Part shown: in pieces, positions 17,708 to 29,223 of the stretch
Numbering within the stretch: the stretch's first letter is position 1
Layout: every line of letters starts with the position of its first letter
Origin: Paractinoplanes pyxinae
GTDB taxonomy: Bacteria; Actinomycetota; Actinomycetes; Mycobacteriales; Micromonosporaceae
Reading direction: 5' to 3'
Assembly: GCF_026626335.1 (NCBI RefSeq)
Contig: NZ_JAPNTZ010000024.1
Location: 62,001-126,000, forward strand
DNA: 64,000 nucleotides
Translations under genes and position numbers: made by a program
Notes under the pieces: model-generated
Seen by the model: the letters and a program-made list of their open reading frames with translations, nothing else
Told to the model about the DNA's origin: nothing
Databases searched by the model: none

Positions 17708-18640
17708 TCAACGAAGCAACGCGCGGGTCTCTTCGACGTCGTCGCGGATCTGCGCCACCAGCGGCTCGATCGCGTCGTAGGTGCGCTGCTCGCGCAGGTG
17801 GGCCACGAAGTCGAGGCTCACCCGCTCGCCGTAGAGATCACCCTCGAAGTCCAGCACGTACGCCTCGACCCGGCGCTCCCGCCCCGAGAAGGTGGGGTTG
17901 GTGCCGATCGAGACGCTGGCGGGCAGGCGGGCGGCGTGCTCTCCCCCGCGGATCAGCCAGGCCGCGTAGACACCGTCGGCGGGCACGGCGGCGTAGCGGT
18001 GGACCATGAGGTTGGCGGTGGGGAAGCCGATCTCGCGGCCGCGCTGATCCCCCCGGACGACCACGCCGGCCAGGCGGTGCGGCCGCCCCAGAGCCGCGGC
18101 GGCGGCGCGCACGTCCCCCGCGTCGACACAACTTCTGATGTACGTCGAAGAGAAGACCAGCCCGTCCTCGGAGACCAGCGGCGCGTCCTCCACCGTGAAC
18201 CCGAACTGCACACCGAGCCGCTCGAGCAGGTTCACATCCCCCGCCGCCTTGTGCCCGAACCGGAAGTTGTCCCCCACCACCACGGCAGCCGCGTGCAACG
18301 CCTCGACCAGCACGTCGTGCACGAACGCCTCGGGGCTGAGCTGCGAGAACGCCGGCGTGAAGGGGACCACGCAGAGCGCGTCGACGCCCAGCTGCTCGAT
18401 CAGCTCGGCCTTGCGCACCGGCTCGGTCAGCACCGCTGGGTGCGACCCCGGCCGCACCACCTCGGCCGGATGCGGGTCGAAGGTCACCACAACCGACTGA
18501 AGCCCCAGGTCACGGGCCCGCTTCACGGCATGCCCGATGATCGCCTGGTGCCCCCGATGCACCCCGTCGAACACGCCGATGGTGACGACCGACCGCCCCC
18601 ATCCACCCGGAACAGCCTCAAATCCCCGCCACCGCTGCAT
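17708..18640 (-). CDS. ribF: Bifunctional riboflavin kinase / FAD synthetase
   Basis: A 310-residue enzyme that makes FMN and then FAD. The N-terminal nucleotidyltransferase half has the GVFDGVHRGHQ motif near residue 27 and VVTFDPHPAEVV; the C-terminal flavokinase half carries GREIGFPTANL near residue 205 and ends with RLSLDF-like sequence (ERVSLDFVAHLREQ). ATG 18640 is preferred because GGGAGG lies 8 bp before it; an in-frame TTG at 18661 would add seven residues. It stands between truB and rpsO as in many bacteria. Confidence 0.96.
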   Translation of the reverse strand: MQRWRGFEAVPGGWGRSVVTIGVFDGVHRGHQAIIGHAVKRARDLGLQSVVVTFDPHPAEVVRPGSHPAVLTEPVRKAELIEQLGVDALCVVPFTPAFSQLSPEAFVHDVLVEALHAAAVVVGDNFRFGHKAAGDVNLLERLGVQFGFTVEDAPLVSEDGLVFSSTYIRSCVDAGDVRAAAAALGRPHRLAGVVVRGDQRGREIGFPTANLMVHRYAAVPADGVYAAWLIRGGEHAARLPASVSIGTNPTFSGRERRVEAYVLDFEGDLYGERVSLDFVAHLREQRTYDAIEPLVAQIRDDVEETRALLR

Positions 18641-18796
18641 GTCCAAGCCCTCCCGGCCCAAGCCAACAGCCCCAGACTATCGACGCGTGACGCCCCCGGT
18701 TTTTCGCGTCAGGGGTTCTGTGGTTTCCATCCCGAGCCCCCACCCACCCAGGGGAATAGGAAAGGGACGGTACCGCCGTCAAGCGCTGTCGGTCGG

Positions 18797-18840
18797 TTGT
18801 CCACAGATCGCCACCGGCGCGCGACCCGGCGTTGTCCACA
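18797..18840 (+). promoter_or_regulatory. Pair of consensus DnaA boxes
   Basis: Two copies of TTGTCCACA, the preferred high-GC actinobacterial DnaA box, lie at 18797-18805 and 18832-18840, same orientation, 35 bp apart, each followed by GATC. They occupy the gap between ribF and truB, the second ending 2 bp from the truB stop. No AT-rich unwinding region or box cluster is present, so this is not an origin; a DnaA-controlled promoter or titration site is possible. Confidence 0.55.
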
Positions 18841-18842
18841 GA

Positions 18843-19724
18843 TCAGGCCGGGGCGAGCACGATTTCGGCGCGGGCCTTTCCTTCTCGTTCCGAGACGATG
18901 GCGAGCACTTCACCTGACGGGGCGAATACGGCGTACGGGCCTTCGATGCCGACCGGGGTGAGCGGGCCGCCGTGGCTGAGAACCCGCGCCTCGTCGGGGG
19001 TGGCCTCGCGCTGAGGGAAGGCCTGGCGGGCGGCCTCGGCCATCGGCAGGGTCACCACATCGGGGGCTGACGCTTCGAGTTGTTCGAGGGTGCGGGCCTC
19101 GGCCAGGGTCATGTCGCCGACGGCGGTGCGGCGCAGGGCGGTCAGGTGGCCGCCGACCTCGAGCAGGGTGCCCAGGTCGCGGGCGATGGCGCGGATGTAC
19201 GTGCCGGACGAGCAGGTCACGTCGATGTCGACCTCCACGAAGCCGTCGGCTCGGCGGATGTCGAGGACTTCGAGGCGGCTGATCGTGACCCGGCGGGGTG
19301 GGAGTTGGACGTCCTCGCCCTCGCGGACTCGCTTGTAGGCCCGCTCACCCTTGATTTTGATGGCGCTGACGGCGCTCGGCACCTGGTCTGTCTCGCCGCG
19401 CTGGCGGGCCAGGCCGGCGTGGATCGCCTCATCCGTGACGGCGTCGGTGGGGGTGGTTGCGGTGACCTCGCCCTCGGCGTCGTCGGTGATCGTGGACTGG
19501 CCCAGGCGGATGGTCGCGCTGTAGCTCTTGCCGGCGCCGATCACGTACGTGAGCAGGCGGGTGGCCCGGTTGACGCCGATGATCAGCACGCCGGTGGCCA
19601 TCGGGTCGAGGGTGCCGCCGTGGCCGACGCGCCGGGTCTTGGCCAGCCGCCGGATGCGGGCCACCACGTCGTGCGAGGTCATCCCCGCCGGCTTGTCCAC
19701 CACGATGAGTCCGTCCGTAATCAC
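18843..19724 (-). CDS. truB: tRNA pseudouridine(55) synthase
   Basis: A 293-residue enzyme that converts U55 of the T-loop of tRNA to pseudouridine. The N-terminus GLIVVDKPAGMTSHDVVARI and the catalytic block GHGGTLDPMATGVLIIG (Asp near residue 42) are intact, as is the central SSGTYIRAIARDLG block and the C-terminal extension found in actinobacterial TruB. It lies downstream of the MATE gene and upstream of ribF in the conserved infB-rbfA-truB-ribF order. Confidence 0.97.
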   Translation of the reverse strand: MITDGLIVVDKPAGMTSHDVVARIRRLAKTRRVGHGGTLDPMATGVLIIGVNRATRLLTYVIGAGKSYSATIRLGQSTITDDAEGEVTATTPTDAVTDEAIHAGLARQRGETDQVPSAVSAIKIKGERAYKRVREGEDVQLPPRRVTISRLEVLDIRRADGFVEVDIDVTCSSGTYIRAIARDLGTLLEVGGHLTALRRTAVGDMTLAEARTLEQLEASAPDVVTLPMAEAARQAFPQREATPDEARVLSHGGPLTPVGIEGPYAVFAPSGEVLAIVSEREGKARAEIVLAPA

Positions 19725-19741
19725 CGGACCACCCTAGAAGC

Positions 19742-21058
19742 TCACCGCGTCACACCGACCACGGCCCAGCGGCCGGAGCGCCAGCGCCACACGGTCGTGA
19801 CGAAGCGGATCAGGATCAGCAGGGCCAGCCCGGCCCACACGCCGCCCAGGCCGAGGTCGAAGAAGTAGGCGATCCAGATGGCCGGCAGGAACCCGAGCAG
19901 CGCCGCCGCCAGCGTGATGTTGCGCAGGAAGCGCACGTCACCGGCCCCGATCAGCACGCCGTCGAGCGCGTAGACCACCCCGGCGAACGGCATCAACCCG
20001 ATGAACCAGGGCCAGATCACCGCGGCCTGGTCGTGCACCCCGGCGTCCGGCGTGAACCATCCGGGGATGTGGCTGCTGCCCGCCGCGGCCAGCAGCGCGA
20101 AGACGACGCCGGCCAGCCCGCCCGCGATCGTCACCTTCTGGGAGACCGCGCGGGCCTCGGGGGCGCTGCCCGCGCCGAGCGCCGCGCCGACCAGCGACTG
20201 GGCCGCGATGGCGACCGCGTCGAGGGCGAGCGCGCTGAAGAACCACAGCTGGAGCGCGATCTGGTGGGCGCCGACCGACTCGACCCCGAAGCGGCTGGCG
20301 ACGGCGGTGGCCGACAGGAAGCAGGCCTGGAACGCCGCACCGCGGATCAGAAGGTCCCGGCCGAGGCTCAGCTGCTGTCCGATGACGGGGAGGTCGGGGC
20401 GCAGCTGCCGGGTCTCGCGGATCAACGCGTACAGGAAGAAGCCGCCGGAGACGCTTTGGGCGACCACGTTGGCCACGGCCGAGCCGGTGAGCCCCCAGCC
20501 GACCGGGTAGACGAGCACCGGGCACAGGATCGCCGAGAGCACGTTGGCGCCGAGCACAAAGATCAGCGGACGGCGCGTGTCCTGCACGCCGCGCATCCAG
20601 CCGTTGCCGGCCGCGGCCAGCAGCAAGCCGGGTGCACCGAGGGCGGCGACCCGCAGCCAGCCGGCGGCGGCGTCGGCGGTGGCGGCATCCCCGGCGAGGG
20701 CGTGCGCGAGGGGCCCGGCGAAGGGCTGGGCGAGAAGAGCCAGCAGGACGCCCACTCCGAGCGCGAGCCAGGAGGCCTGCACACCTTCGGCGACGGCGGC
20801 GGCCCTGTCCCCCGCGCCGAAGCGCCGGGCGGCGCGGCCGGTGGTGCCGTACGCCATGAGGGTGCCCAGCCAGGCGGCCACCGACATGATCGTGCCGCCG
20901 ACGGCCACCGCCGCTAGCGGCACCGGCCCGAGGTGCCCGACGACGGCGGTGTCGACCAGCACGTACAGCGGCTCGGCGGCCAGCACGACGAGCGCCGGCA
21001 GGGCGAGCTGAGCTATCCGCCTAGTGGAGACGGCGGCGGGCTGGGCAGGCGGGCTCAT
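19742..21058 (-). CDS. MATE family efflux transporter (DinF-like)
   Basis: A 438-residue membrane protein with about twelve hydrophobic segments in two similar halves, matching the multidrug and toxic compound extrusion family. N-terminal PALVVLAAEPLYVLVDTAVVGHLG and the internal LRVAALGAPGLLLAAAGNGWMRG block are typical of the DinF branch. It likely exports organic cations or drugs using a Na+ or H+ gradient. A MATE gene between the DHH gene and truB is common in actinobacteria. Confidence 0.92.
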   Translation of the reverse strand: MSPPAQPAAVSTRRIAQLALPALVVLAAEPLYVLVDTAVVGHLGPVPLAAVAVGGTIMSVAAWLGTLMAYGTTGRAARRFGAGDRAAAVAEGVQASWLALGVGVLLALLAQPFAGPLAHALAGDAATADAAAGWLRVAALGAPGLLLAAAGNGWMRGVQDTRRPLIFVLGANVLSAILCPVLVYPVGWGLTGSAVANVVAQSVSGGFFLYALIRETRQLRPDLPVIGQQLSLGRDLLIRGAAFQACFLSATAVASRFGVESVGAHQIALQLWFFSALALDAVAIAAQSLVGAALGAGSAPEARAVSQKVTIAGGLAGVVFALLAAAGSSHIPGWFTPDAGVHDQAAVIWPWFIGLMPFAGVVYALDGVLIGAGDVRFLRNITLAAALLGFLPAIWIAYFFDLGLGGVWAGLALLILIRFVTTVWRWRSGRWAVVGVTR

Positions 21059-21118
21059 GGTTGCTCATGATGCCCGCCCAGCCGTAAGGACTGCAATACG
21101 GGTGAGTGCTTACCCGGA

Positions 21119-21208
21119 CTACTGACGCGTGTCCATCGAGGTCTGCAGGGCGCGGCGCGCCGCCTCGCGGGCTTCGTCGGTGGTCGGGGGCTTCGGCTTC
21201 GCGGCCAT
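21119..21208 (-). CDS. Possible 29-residue small protein
   Basis: A short frame starting at ATG 21208 with a strong ribosome site AGGGAAGGA about 9 bp upstream. It encodes MAAKPKPPTTDEAREAARRA followed by LQTSMDTRQ: a basic Pro-rich head and an amphipathic helix. It precedes the MATE gene by 60 bp in the same direction and may be a small membrane-peripheral or regulatory peptide, or a leader. No family is recognised; the main support is the ribosome site and the coherent helix. Confidence 0.4.
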   Translation of the reverse strand: MAAKPKPPTTDEAREAARRALQTSMDTRQ

Positions 21209-21397
21209 GATCGTGGTCCTTCCCTGGTGGACGCGGCACGACGACACGCGTCCTGAAAGATCGGTCGAGCGGGCGTCACGTGGGCCGGCCCGGGATCGCC
21301 GGGCGCCTGGCGCGGGTGACGCGGCCCGAGTGGGTGGACCCGGGTGGCTCGAGGTTCCGCGGCGGGCGGTGGTCACGGCCGCGCAAAACCAAATCAC

Positions 21398-21425
21398 CGT
21401 TCAGGCACCAAAACTATCGTTCAGG
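21398..21425 (-). promoter_or_regulatory. Direct repeat CCTGAACG x2, 20 bp apart
   Basis: On the leftward strand CCTGAACG occurs twice (21425-21418 and 21405-21398), start to start 20 bp, about two helical turns, in an AT-richer patch (ATAGTTTTGGT) of the 328-bp gap 21209-21536. This is a plausible activator or response-regulator site for the small ORF / MATE transcript. The rest of the gap holds only the DHH terminator. Confidence 0.35.
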
Positions 21426-21487
21426 TCCGCCTCCTGGAGCGCGGTTCCCACCAATCGGGATGCGAAGCCGATAACCGACACACGAAA

Positions 21488-21521
21488 TCGCCCGCCCCGG
21501 CCGAGCGGCCGGGACGGGCGA
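21488..21521 (-). terminator. Terminator after DHH phosphoesterase gene
   Basis: A 15-bp stem with one mismatch (TCGCCCG-C-CCCGGCC against its complement) and a 4-nt GAGC loop lies 16 bp past the stop at 21537, followed on the leftward strand by TTTCGTG. Confidence 0.65.
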
Positions 21522-21536
21522 CAAGCAGTTCGAGGG

Positions 21537-22610
21537 TCAGGCCTCCAGCAGAGGGAGGATCTGAGCGATCACATCCTGCGGGGTGCCGTGACCGGTGAAG
21601 CCGGCCGCCAGCCGGTGCCCGCCGCCGCCCAGGGCCGCGGCGACCGCGCTGACGTTCACCCCGCCCTTGGAGCGCAGCGACACCGCCCACTCGCCCGGGG
21701 TCTGCTCTTTGATGACCACTGCGACGTCGGCCTCGGCCACGCCGCGCACCGGGTCGATCAGCGCGTCCAGCACGTACGGGCGCTGGCCGTGCCGTTCCAG
21801 GTCGGCCGCCGTCGCGTACGTCCACACCAGGCCCCGGCCGCCGGCCGCCGCCGGGTCGAGGACCGCGCGGCCCAGCACCTCGCCGGTCAGCTTCATCGCG
21901 CCGAAGGGCCGGGTGTCGAACGTCCGGCGGGCGATCTCGGCCGGGCTGATGCCGGTGGCGACCAGGCGGGCCGCCAGCGCGTGGACCGACGGCGAGCGCA
22001 CGAACTTGAACGAGCCGGTGTCGGTGGTCAGCGCCACGTACAGGCACTCGGCGATCTCGGCGTCGAGCGGGACGCCGAGGCGGGTCAGCAGCTCTTCGGC
22101 CACCACCGAGGTGGCGGCCGCGGTCGGGTCGACCAGGGCGACGTCGCCGAAACCGGTGAACGAGGCGTGGTGGTCGAGCACGATCACCGGGGCGTCGCCG
22201 TCGAGCCGGTCGGCCAGCCCGCCCAGGCGCGATTCGGCCGCCACGTCGAAAATCACGGTCAAGACCGGTTCCGCGTACGCCTCGGAGTGTGGCACCAGCA
22301 GGTCGGAGCCCGGCAACGTGCGGTACGGCTCGGGCACGTCGAACTCGCCCGGGAACGTGGCCCGCAACCCCGTGAAGCCCAGCCGGCGCAGGCCCAGCGC
22401 GAAGCCGAGCATGCTGCCCAGCGCGTCCCCGTCCGGGTTGACGTGGCAGATCAGCTGCACCTCGGCGGCCGGCGCGACCCCGCGGATCGCCGCCACGGCG
22501 GCCGTCCAGGCGGCCTCGGGAATCGCCGAAGCCTCGGGCGAGCGTGGTTCGGGGGCGGACGCGGCGCGGCCCGGCTCAACGCCGGGCCGCTTCACTGACG
22601 CGGATGTCAC
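21537..22610 (-). CDS. DHH family phosphoesterase (NrnA-like oligoribonuclease / pAp phosphatase)
   Basis: A 357-residue enzyme expected to degrade very short RNA oligonucleotides and dephosphorylate pAp. DHH-family motifs are visible in order: CHVNPDGDALGSMLG near residue 60, the eponymous VLDHHASFTGFGD near residue 155, and the DHHA1-domain GGGHRLAAGFTG near the C-terminus. ATG 22610 overlaps the rbfA stop by 4 bp. Close linkage to rbfA and infB is conserved in actinobacteria and links it to RNA turnover around translation. Confidence 0.93.
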   Translation of the reverse strand: MTSASVKRPGVEPGRAASAPEPRSPEASAIPEAAWTAAVAAIRGVAPAAEVQLICHVNPDGDALGSMLGFALGLRRLGFTGLRATFPGEFDVPEPYRTLPGSDLLVPHSEAYAEPVLTVIFDVAAESRLGGLADRLDGDAPVIVLDHHASFTGFGDVALVDPTAAATSVVAEELLTRLGVPLDAEIAECLYVALTTDTGSFKFVRSPSVHALAARLVATGISPAEIARRTFDTRPFGAMKLTGEVLGRAVLDPAAAGGRGLVWTYATAADLERHGQRPYVLDALIDPVRGVAEADVAVVIKEQTPGEWAVSLRSKGGVNVSAVAAALGGGGHRLAAGFTGHGTPQDVIAQILPLLEA

Positions 22611-23077
22611 CCCTGGTCCTCGCGGGCGCCGACCCGCTCGTCCTCGTCGTCCTCGTCGTCGCTCTTGTAGGGGTCGGCGTCGCCCGCGTACTGCTTGCCG
22701 GCGGCCAGGCGCTGCACCTCCTGGTCGCGCTGGCGGGCGGCGGCCAGCAGGTCTTCCATCTCTTTGGCGTGGTCCTGCACGTTGTCCTGCGAGAAGGCCA
22801 GGCTCGGCGAGTGCCGCAGGCCGAGCGCGTGACCGACCCGGGAGCGCAGCATGCCCTTGGCGCTCTCGAGGGCCGCCTTGGTGGCCGCCTGCTCGGTCGG
22901 GTCGCCGAGCACCGTGTAGAAGACCGTCGCCTCACGCAGGTCGCCGGTGATTCGCGCGTCCGTGATGGTCACCATGCCGAGCCGGGGATCTTTGATCTCG
23001 CGTACCAGCGACGCCACCAGTTCCCGTACGCGTTCCGCATGCCGACGCGTCTTGGCCGGGTCCGACATATCGCCCAC
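22607..23077 (-). CDS. rbfA: 30S ribosome-binding factor A
   Basis: A 156-residue assembly factor that binds 30S precursors and helps 16S rRNA 5'-end maturation. The KH-like core is recognisable (RVRELVASLVREIKDPRLGMVTITDARIT, then TVFYTVLGD), followed by an actinobacterial C-terminal extension that is acidic and probably disordered (SDDEDDEDERVG). It overlaps the DHH gene by 4 bp. Confidence 0.96.
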   Translation of the reverse strand: MGDMSDPAKTRRHAERVRELVASLVREIKDPRLGMVTITDARITGDLREATVFYTVLGDPTEQAATKAALESAKGMLRSRVGHALGLRHSPSLAFSQDNVQDHAKEMEDLLAAARQRDQEVQRLAAGKQYAGDADPYKSDDEDDEDERVGAREDQG

Positions 23078-23163
23078 CTCCGACTGTTTTCCCGCGGGGT
23101 CGTGACACCCCCGCCCAACTGCTGAAGCCTACCCACGTGGCCGTGGGGGCGAACGTGTGAGTC

Positions 23164-23457
23164 TCAGTCGTCGTCGCCGTGGAGGCGGCGCTTGACCGAC
23201 AGCAACTCGATCTCGGGCCGGCCGGCCACCTGATTCTCGCAGGTGTCGATGACGGCGCGGGCCTGAGCCGGTTCGGCGGCCACCACCGCCACCCCGATCT
23301 GGGCCCGCCCGTGCAGGTCGTGAAAGCCCACCTCGGCCGCGCTGACCTCGTACTTCTTCAGCATGGCGAGGATCGGGCGGACGTAGGAGCGCTTCTGCTT
23401 GAGCGAGCGTGAGTCGCTGGGCAGGAGCAGGTCGAACACTGCGGTTTCGGTATACAT
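23164..23457 (-). CDS. DUF503 domain-containing protein
   Basis: A 97-residue protein of the small DUF503 family, a ferredoxin-like fold of unknown function that sits between infB and rbfA in many Gram-positive genomes. The family landmarks DSRSLKQKRSYVRPILAML and VAAVDLHDLHGRAQIGVAVV-type sequence (here EVGFHDLHGRAQIGVAVV) are present. Its conserved place suggests a role in ribosome or RNA metabolism, but none is proven. ATG 23457. Confidence 0.88.
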   Translation of the reverse strand: MYTETAVFDLLLPSDSRSLKQKRSYVRPILAMLKKYEVSAAEVGFHDLHGRAQIGVAVVAAEPAQARAVIDTCENQVAGRPEIELLSVKRRLHGDDD

Positions 23458-23496
23458 CAGCGGTGAGGGTACTGCCGGGGTACGACAGTCCGCCGC

Positions 23497-24519
23497 TCAA
23501 ATAAGCCGGGCCACCAGCACGTCCCGCTCGATGCCCTGGTCGACCCGGTGGTCCAGGGGCAGCTGGGGCACCAGCTCGAGCCCGTTGGCCAGCAGGATGT
23601 CCTCGGCCAGCTCACGGCGGGCCACCTTGGTGTTCCACGACAGGCCGATCGCCGCACCCTCGCGCAGCAACGGCAGCCACTGCGGCACCGCGCGCTCCAG
23701 CAGGTCGAGCGGCCGACGTGAGATGCCGCCCTCGTCGTCGTACGACCCGTGGGCCACGCCGTAGGGCAGGTCGGCCACCAGCACGTCGGCCAGGCCGCCC
23801 CGCAGCAGTCCGTCGAGCTGGGTGGTGTCGGCCTGCAGCACCACCAGCTTCTGCACCGCGCCCGCCTTGTGGTCCTCCTTGCTGGCCGCCATCGTCACCT
23901 CCAGGCGGCGGGCGGCCCGCTTGCCCTGCCGGCGCACGGGCACGAGTTCCGCCGTGTGCTTGAGCCGCTTGCGCTTGAGCCAGGTCTGCAGGAAGAGCTT
24001 GTACGCCTCCACGTCCTTGCCGTCGATCTCGACCCCGACCGCGTCGTAGCCGTACATCAGCGCCTGGTTGAGCGTCGTGCCCCGCCCGGCCAGCGGGTCG
24101 AGCACGGTGAGGCCGCCGTCGAGCATCCGCCCGGCCGACGCCGAGGCCAGGATCGTGAGGTTGAGGACGAGCTTGGTGAACTGCTCGTTGGTCTTGCCGG
24201 CGTACTTGGGGATGGTGATCAGGTCGCTGTCGTAGCGGGCCAGCGGCGTCATCATGACCGGGCGCAGGTGGTCGTCGTCGGTGCGTTCGAACAGCGCGTA
24301 CGCCGCGGACAGGTTGGACAGGTAGGCGACGTCCCGGACGCTCAGGTCGCCGGTGAACGCCAGATACTCCACACCGCCCAGCGTGGTGACGTCGATGTCG
24401 CCTAGGCCCGAAGTGAGCGCGGGACCGAAGGCGGCCAGCTCAGCGGTGGCGAGGCGGGCGGCCTGATCGGCGTAGACGCGGTTGGCGGAGGGCGCGAGCA
24501 GCAGGGCGTACCGGGACAT
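23497..24519 (-). CDS. TRM11-family-like SAM-dependent methyltransferase
   Basis: A 340-residue protein with a Rossmann methyltransferase core. The SAM-binding loop TVLDPLAGRGTTLNQALMYG is near residue 145 and the base-methylating DLPYG motif (VADLPYGVAHGSY; the NPPY/DPPY equivalent) is near residue 250, so it should methylate an exocyclic amino group, probably guanine N2 in tRNA. A THUMP-like N-terminal part precedes the core. ATG 24519 (MSRYALLLAPSANRVYA) is chosen by homology; ATG 24528 would add three residues. The RNA target is inferred. Confidence 0.85.
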   Translation of the reverse strand: MSRYALLLAPSANRVYADQAARLATAELAAFGPALTSGLGDIDVTTLGGVEYLAFTGDLSVRDVAYLSNLSAAYALFERTDDDHLRPVMMTPLARYDSDLITIPKYAGKTNEQFTKLVLNLTILASASAGRMLDGGLTVLDPLAGRGTTLNQALMYGYDAVGVEIDGKDVEAYKLFLQTWLKRKRLKHTAELVPVRRQGKRAARRLEVTMAASKEDHKAGAVQKLVVLQADTTQLDGLLRGGLADVLVADLPYGVAHGSYDDEGGISRRPLDLLERAVPQWLPLLREGAAIGLSWNTKVARRELAEDILLANGLELVPQLPLDHRVDQGIERDVLVARLI

Positions 24520-24597
24520 GGGAGCCATTTTGCCGAGCCGCGCCCGGCCGCCGCCCATCGGGGCGCGGATCGGCAGTCGATCTCGGCACGGAAAAGG

Positions 24598-24633
24598 GAA
24601 CGGCCCCGGCGCTGGGAAGCGCCGGGGCCGTTC
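24598..24633 (-). terminator. Intrinsic terminator after infB
   Basis: A perfect 16-bp GC-rich stem (24598-24613 with 24618-24633) and a GGGA/TCCC tetraloop lie 15 bp past the infB stop at 24649, followed on the leftward strand by TTCCCTTTTCC... It separates infB from the methyltransferase gene. Confidence 0.85.
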
Positions 24634-24648
24634 TTCATGCTCTCTTCG

Positions 24649-27711
<3,063 letters not shown>

Positions 27712-27803
27712 TGCACTCCTCACTTCGAGGTCGTGCGAGCGCACCCGCAACGACCTCACTCGTGCACTAGAAGCCTGTTCATTTCAGGGACTTCATCGTG
27801 TGC

Positions 27804-28154
27804 TCATCTTGGTCGTCCTACCTTGCTGGGTCGTGACGCGGCCACCATGGCCACATCATCGGTCGTTCCGTGCGGCATGACCGTACGGATGTGCTCGGCC
27901 AGCAAACCGGTGTCAGCAACACCGGTGAGTCGCAACGCCCGCCCGAAGGCACGGCGCCGCTCCGCCAGCGCGAAGCAAGCCGGATCGGGATGCAGATGCG
28001 CTCCCCGGCCCGGCAGTCGGCGGCCCGGATCGGGCTGGAGCCGGAGGTCAACCCCGGAACCGGCCGCGACGAACCGAATCAACTCGGAAGCCGGCGCGCG
28101 CTTGCGACAACCGACACACGTCCGCAGAAACGCAGCGCGTGCCGGGCCGGCCAT
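27804..28154 (-). CDS. ylxR: YlxR family RNA-binding protein (DUF448)
   Basis: A 116-residue basic protein. ATG 28154 is preferred because GAGGAG lies 11 bp upstream and family homology begins at RTCVGCRKRAPASELIRFV. The signature GRGAHLHPDPACFALAERRRAFGRAL follows near residue 60. YlxR proteins bind nucleic acid, and a link to RNase P activity or transcription of ribosomal genes has been reported for some. The gene lies between nusA and infB, its universal location. Confidence 0.93.
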   Translation of the reverse strand: MAGPARAAFLRTCVGCRKRAPASELIRFVAAGSGVDLRLQPDPGRRLPGRGAHLHPDPACFALAERRRAFGRALRLTGVADTGLLAEHIRTVMPHGTTDDVAMVAASRPSKVGRPR

Positions 28155-28194
28155 TCGAAAGTCTACTCCTCGTGCGTCCGGAACGGTTATCCGG

Positions 28195-29223
28195 TCAGCT
28201 TCCCGCTTCGGCCGCATCACGGTCGGCCGGGGCGGCGGGGGCGGCCGGCTCGTTGTCCGGACGGATGTCGATACGCCAGCCGGTGAGCCGGGCGGCGAGC
28301 CGGGCGTTCTGCCCTTCCCGGCCGATCGCCAGCGACAACTGGAAGTCGGGCACGGTGACCCGGGCCGTACGGCTGGCCGCGTCGACCACCTCGACCCGCA
28401 GCGCCTTGGCCGGGGAGAGCGCGTTGCCGACGAACTGGGCCGGATCCTCCGACCAGTCGATGATGTCGATCTTCTCGCCGTGCAGCTCGCTCATGACGGC
28501 CCGGACGCGCTGACCCATCGGGCCGATGCAGGCGCCCTTGGCGTTGACGCCGGGCACCCGCGAGTGCACCGCGATCTTCGTACGATGGCCGGCCTCACGG
28601 GCGATCGCGGCGATCTCGACCGTGCCGTCGGCGATCTCGGGCACCTCGAGCGCGAACATCTTCTTGACCAGGGCCGGGTGCGACCGCGAAAGGGTGACCT
28701 GGGGGCCGCGGAAGCCCTTGGCCACGTGCACCACGATCGCCCGCAGCCGGGAGCCGTGCTCGTAGGGCGCCTCGCCCGGCACCTGCTCGGACTGCGGCAG
28801 CACGGCCTCGATCTTGCCCAGGTCGACCAGGACGATGCCCTTCTCGGCCCGGGCCGCGTCGGCCTGCACGATGCCGGTGACCAGGTCGCCGTCGCGGCCC
28901 GCGTACTCACCGAAGTGCTGCTCGTCGGTGGCCTCGCGCAGCCGCTGCAGGATGACCTGCTTGGCCGTCATGGCGGCGATGCGGCCGAAGTCGTGCGGGG
29001 TGTCGTCCCACTCGCGCACGACGGTGCCGTCGGCGTCGAGCTCCTGGGCCAGCACCGACGCCACGCCGCTCTTGCGGTCGATCTCGACGCGGGCGTGGCT
29101 CTCCGCGCCGTCGGTGTGCCGGTAGGCAGTGAGCAGCGCCGTCTCGATGGCCGCCAGAATCGTCTCGAACGGGATCTCCCGCTCGCGCTCCAGGGCGCGC
29201 AGCGCCGCGAGGTCGATGTTCAT
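28195..29223 (-). CDS. nusA: Transcription termination/antitermination factor NusA
   Basis: A 342-residue factor that binds RNA polymerase and nascent RNA. The N-terminal polymerase-binding domain (MNIDLAALRALEREREIPFE) is followed by S1 (GIVQADAARAEKGIVLVDLG) and two KH domains (RVPGVNAKGACIGPMGQRVR and FQLSLAIGREGQNARLAARL). Like other actinobacterial NusA it lacks the E. coli C-terminal acidic repeats. ATG 29223 overlaps the rimP stop by 4 bp. Confidence 0.97.
   Translation of the reverse strand: MNIDLAALRALEREREIPFETILAAIETALLTAYRHTDGAESHARVEIDRKSGVASVLAQELDADGTVVREWDDTPHDFGRIAAMTAKQVILQRLREATDEQHFGEYAGRDGDLVTGIVQADAARAEKGIVLVDLGKIEAVLPQSEQVPGEAPYEHGSRLRAIVVHVAKGFRGPQVTLSRSHPALVKKMFALEVPEIADGTVEIAAIAREAGHRTKIAVHSRVPGVNAKGACIGPMGQRVRAVMSELHGEKIDIIDWSEDPAQFVGNALSPAKALRVEVVDAASRTARVTVPDFQLSLAIGREGQNARLAARLTGWRIDIRPDNEPAAPAAPADRDAAEAGS

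Noticed and set aside
18797..18840. Replication origin
   Set aside because: Only two DnaA boxes, no AT-rich unwinding region, and no dnaA/dnaN/gyrB neighbours.
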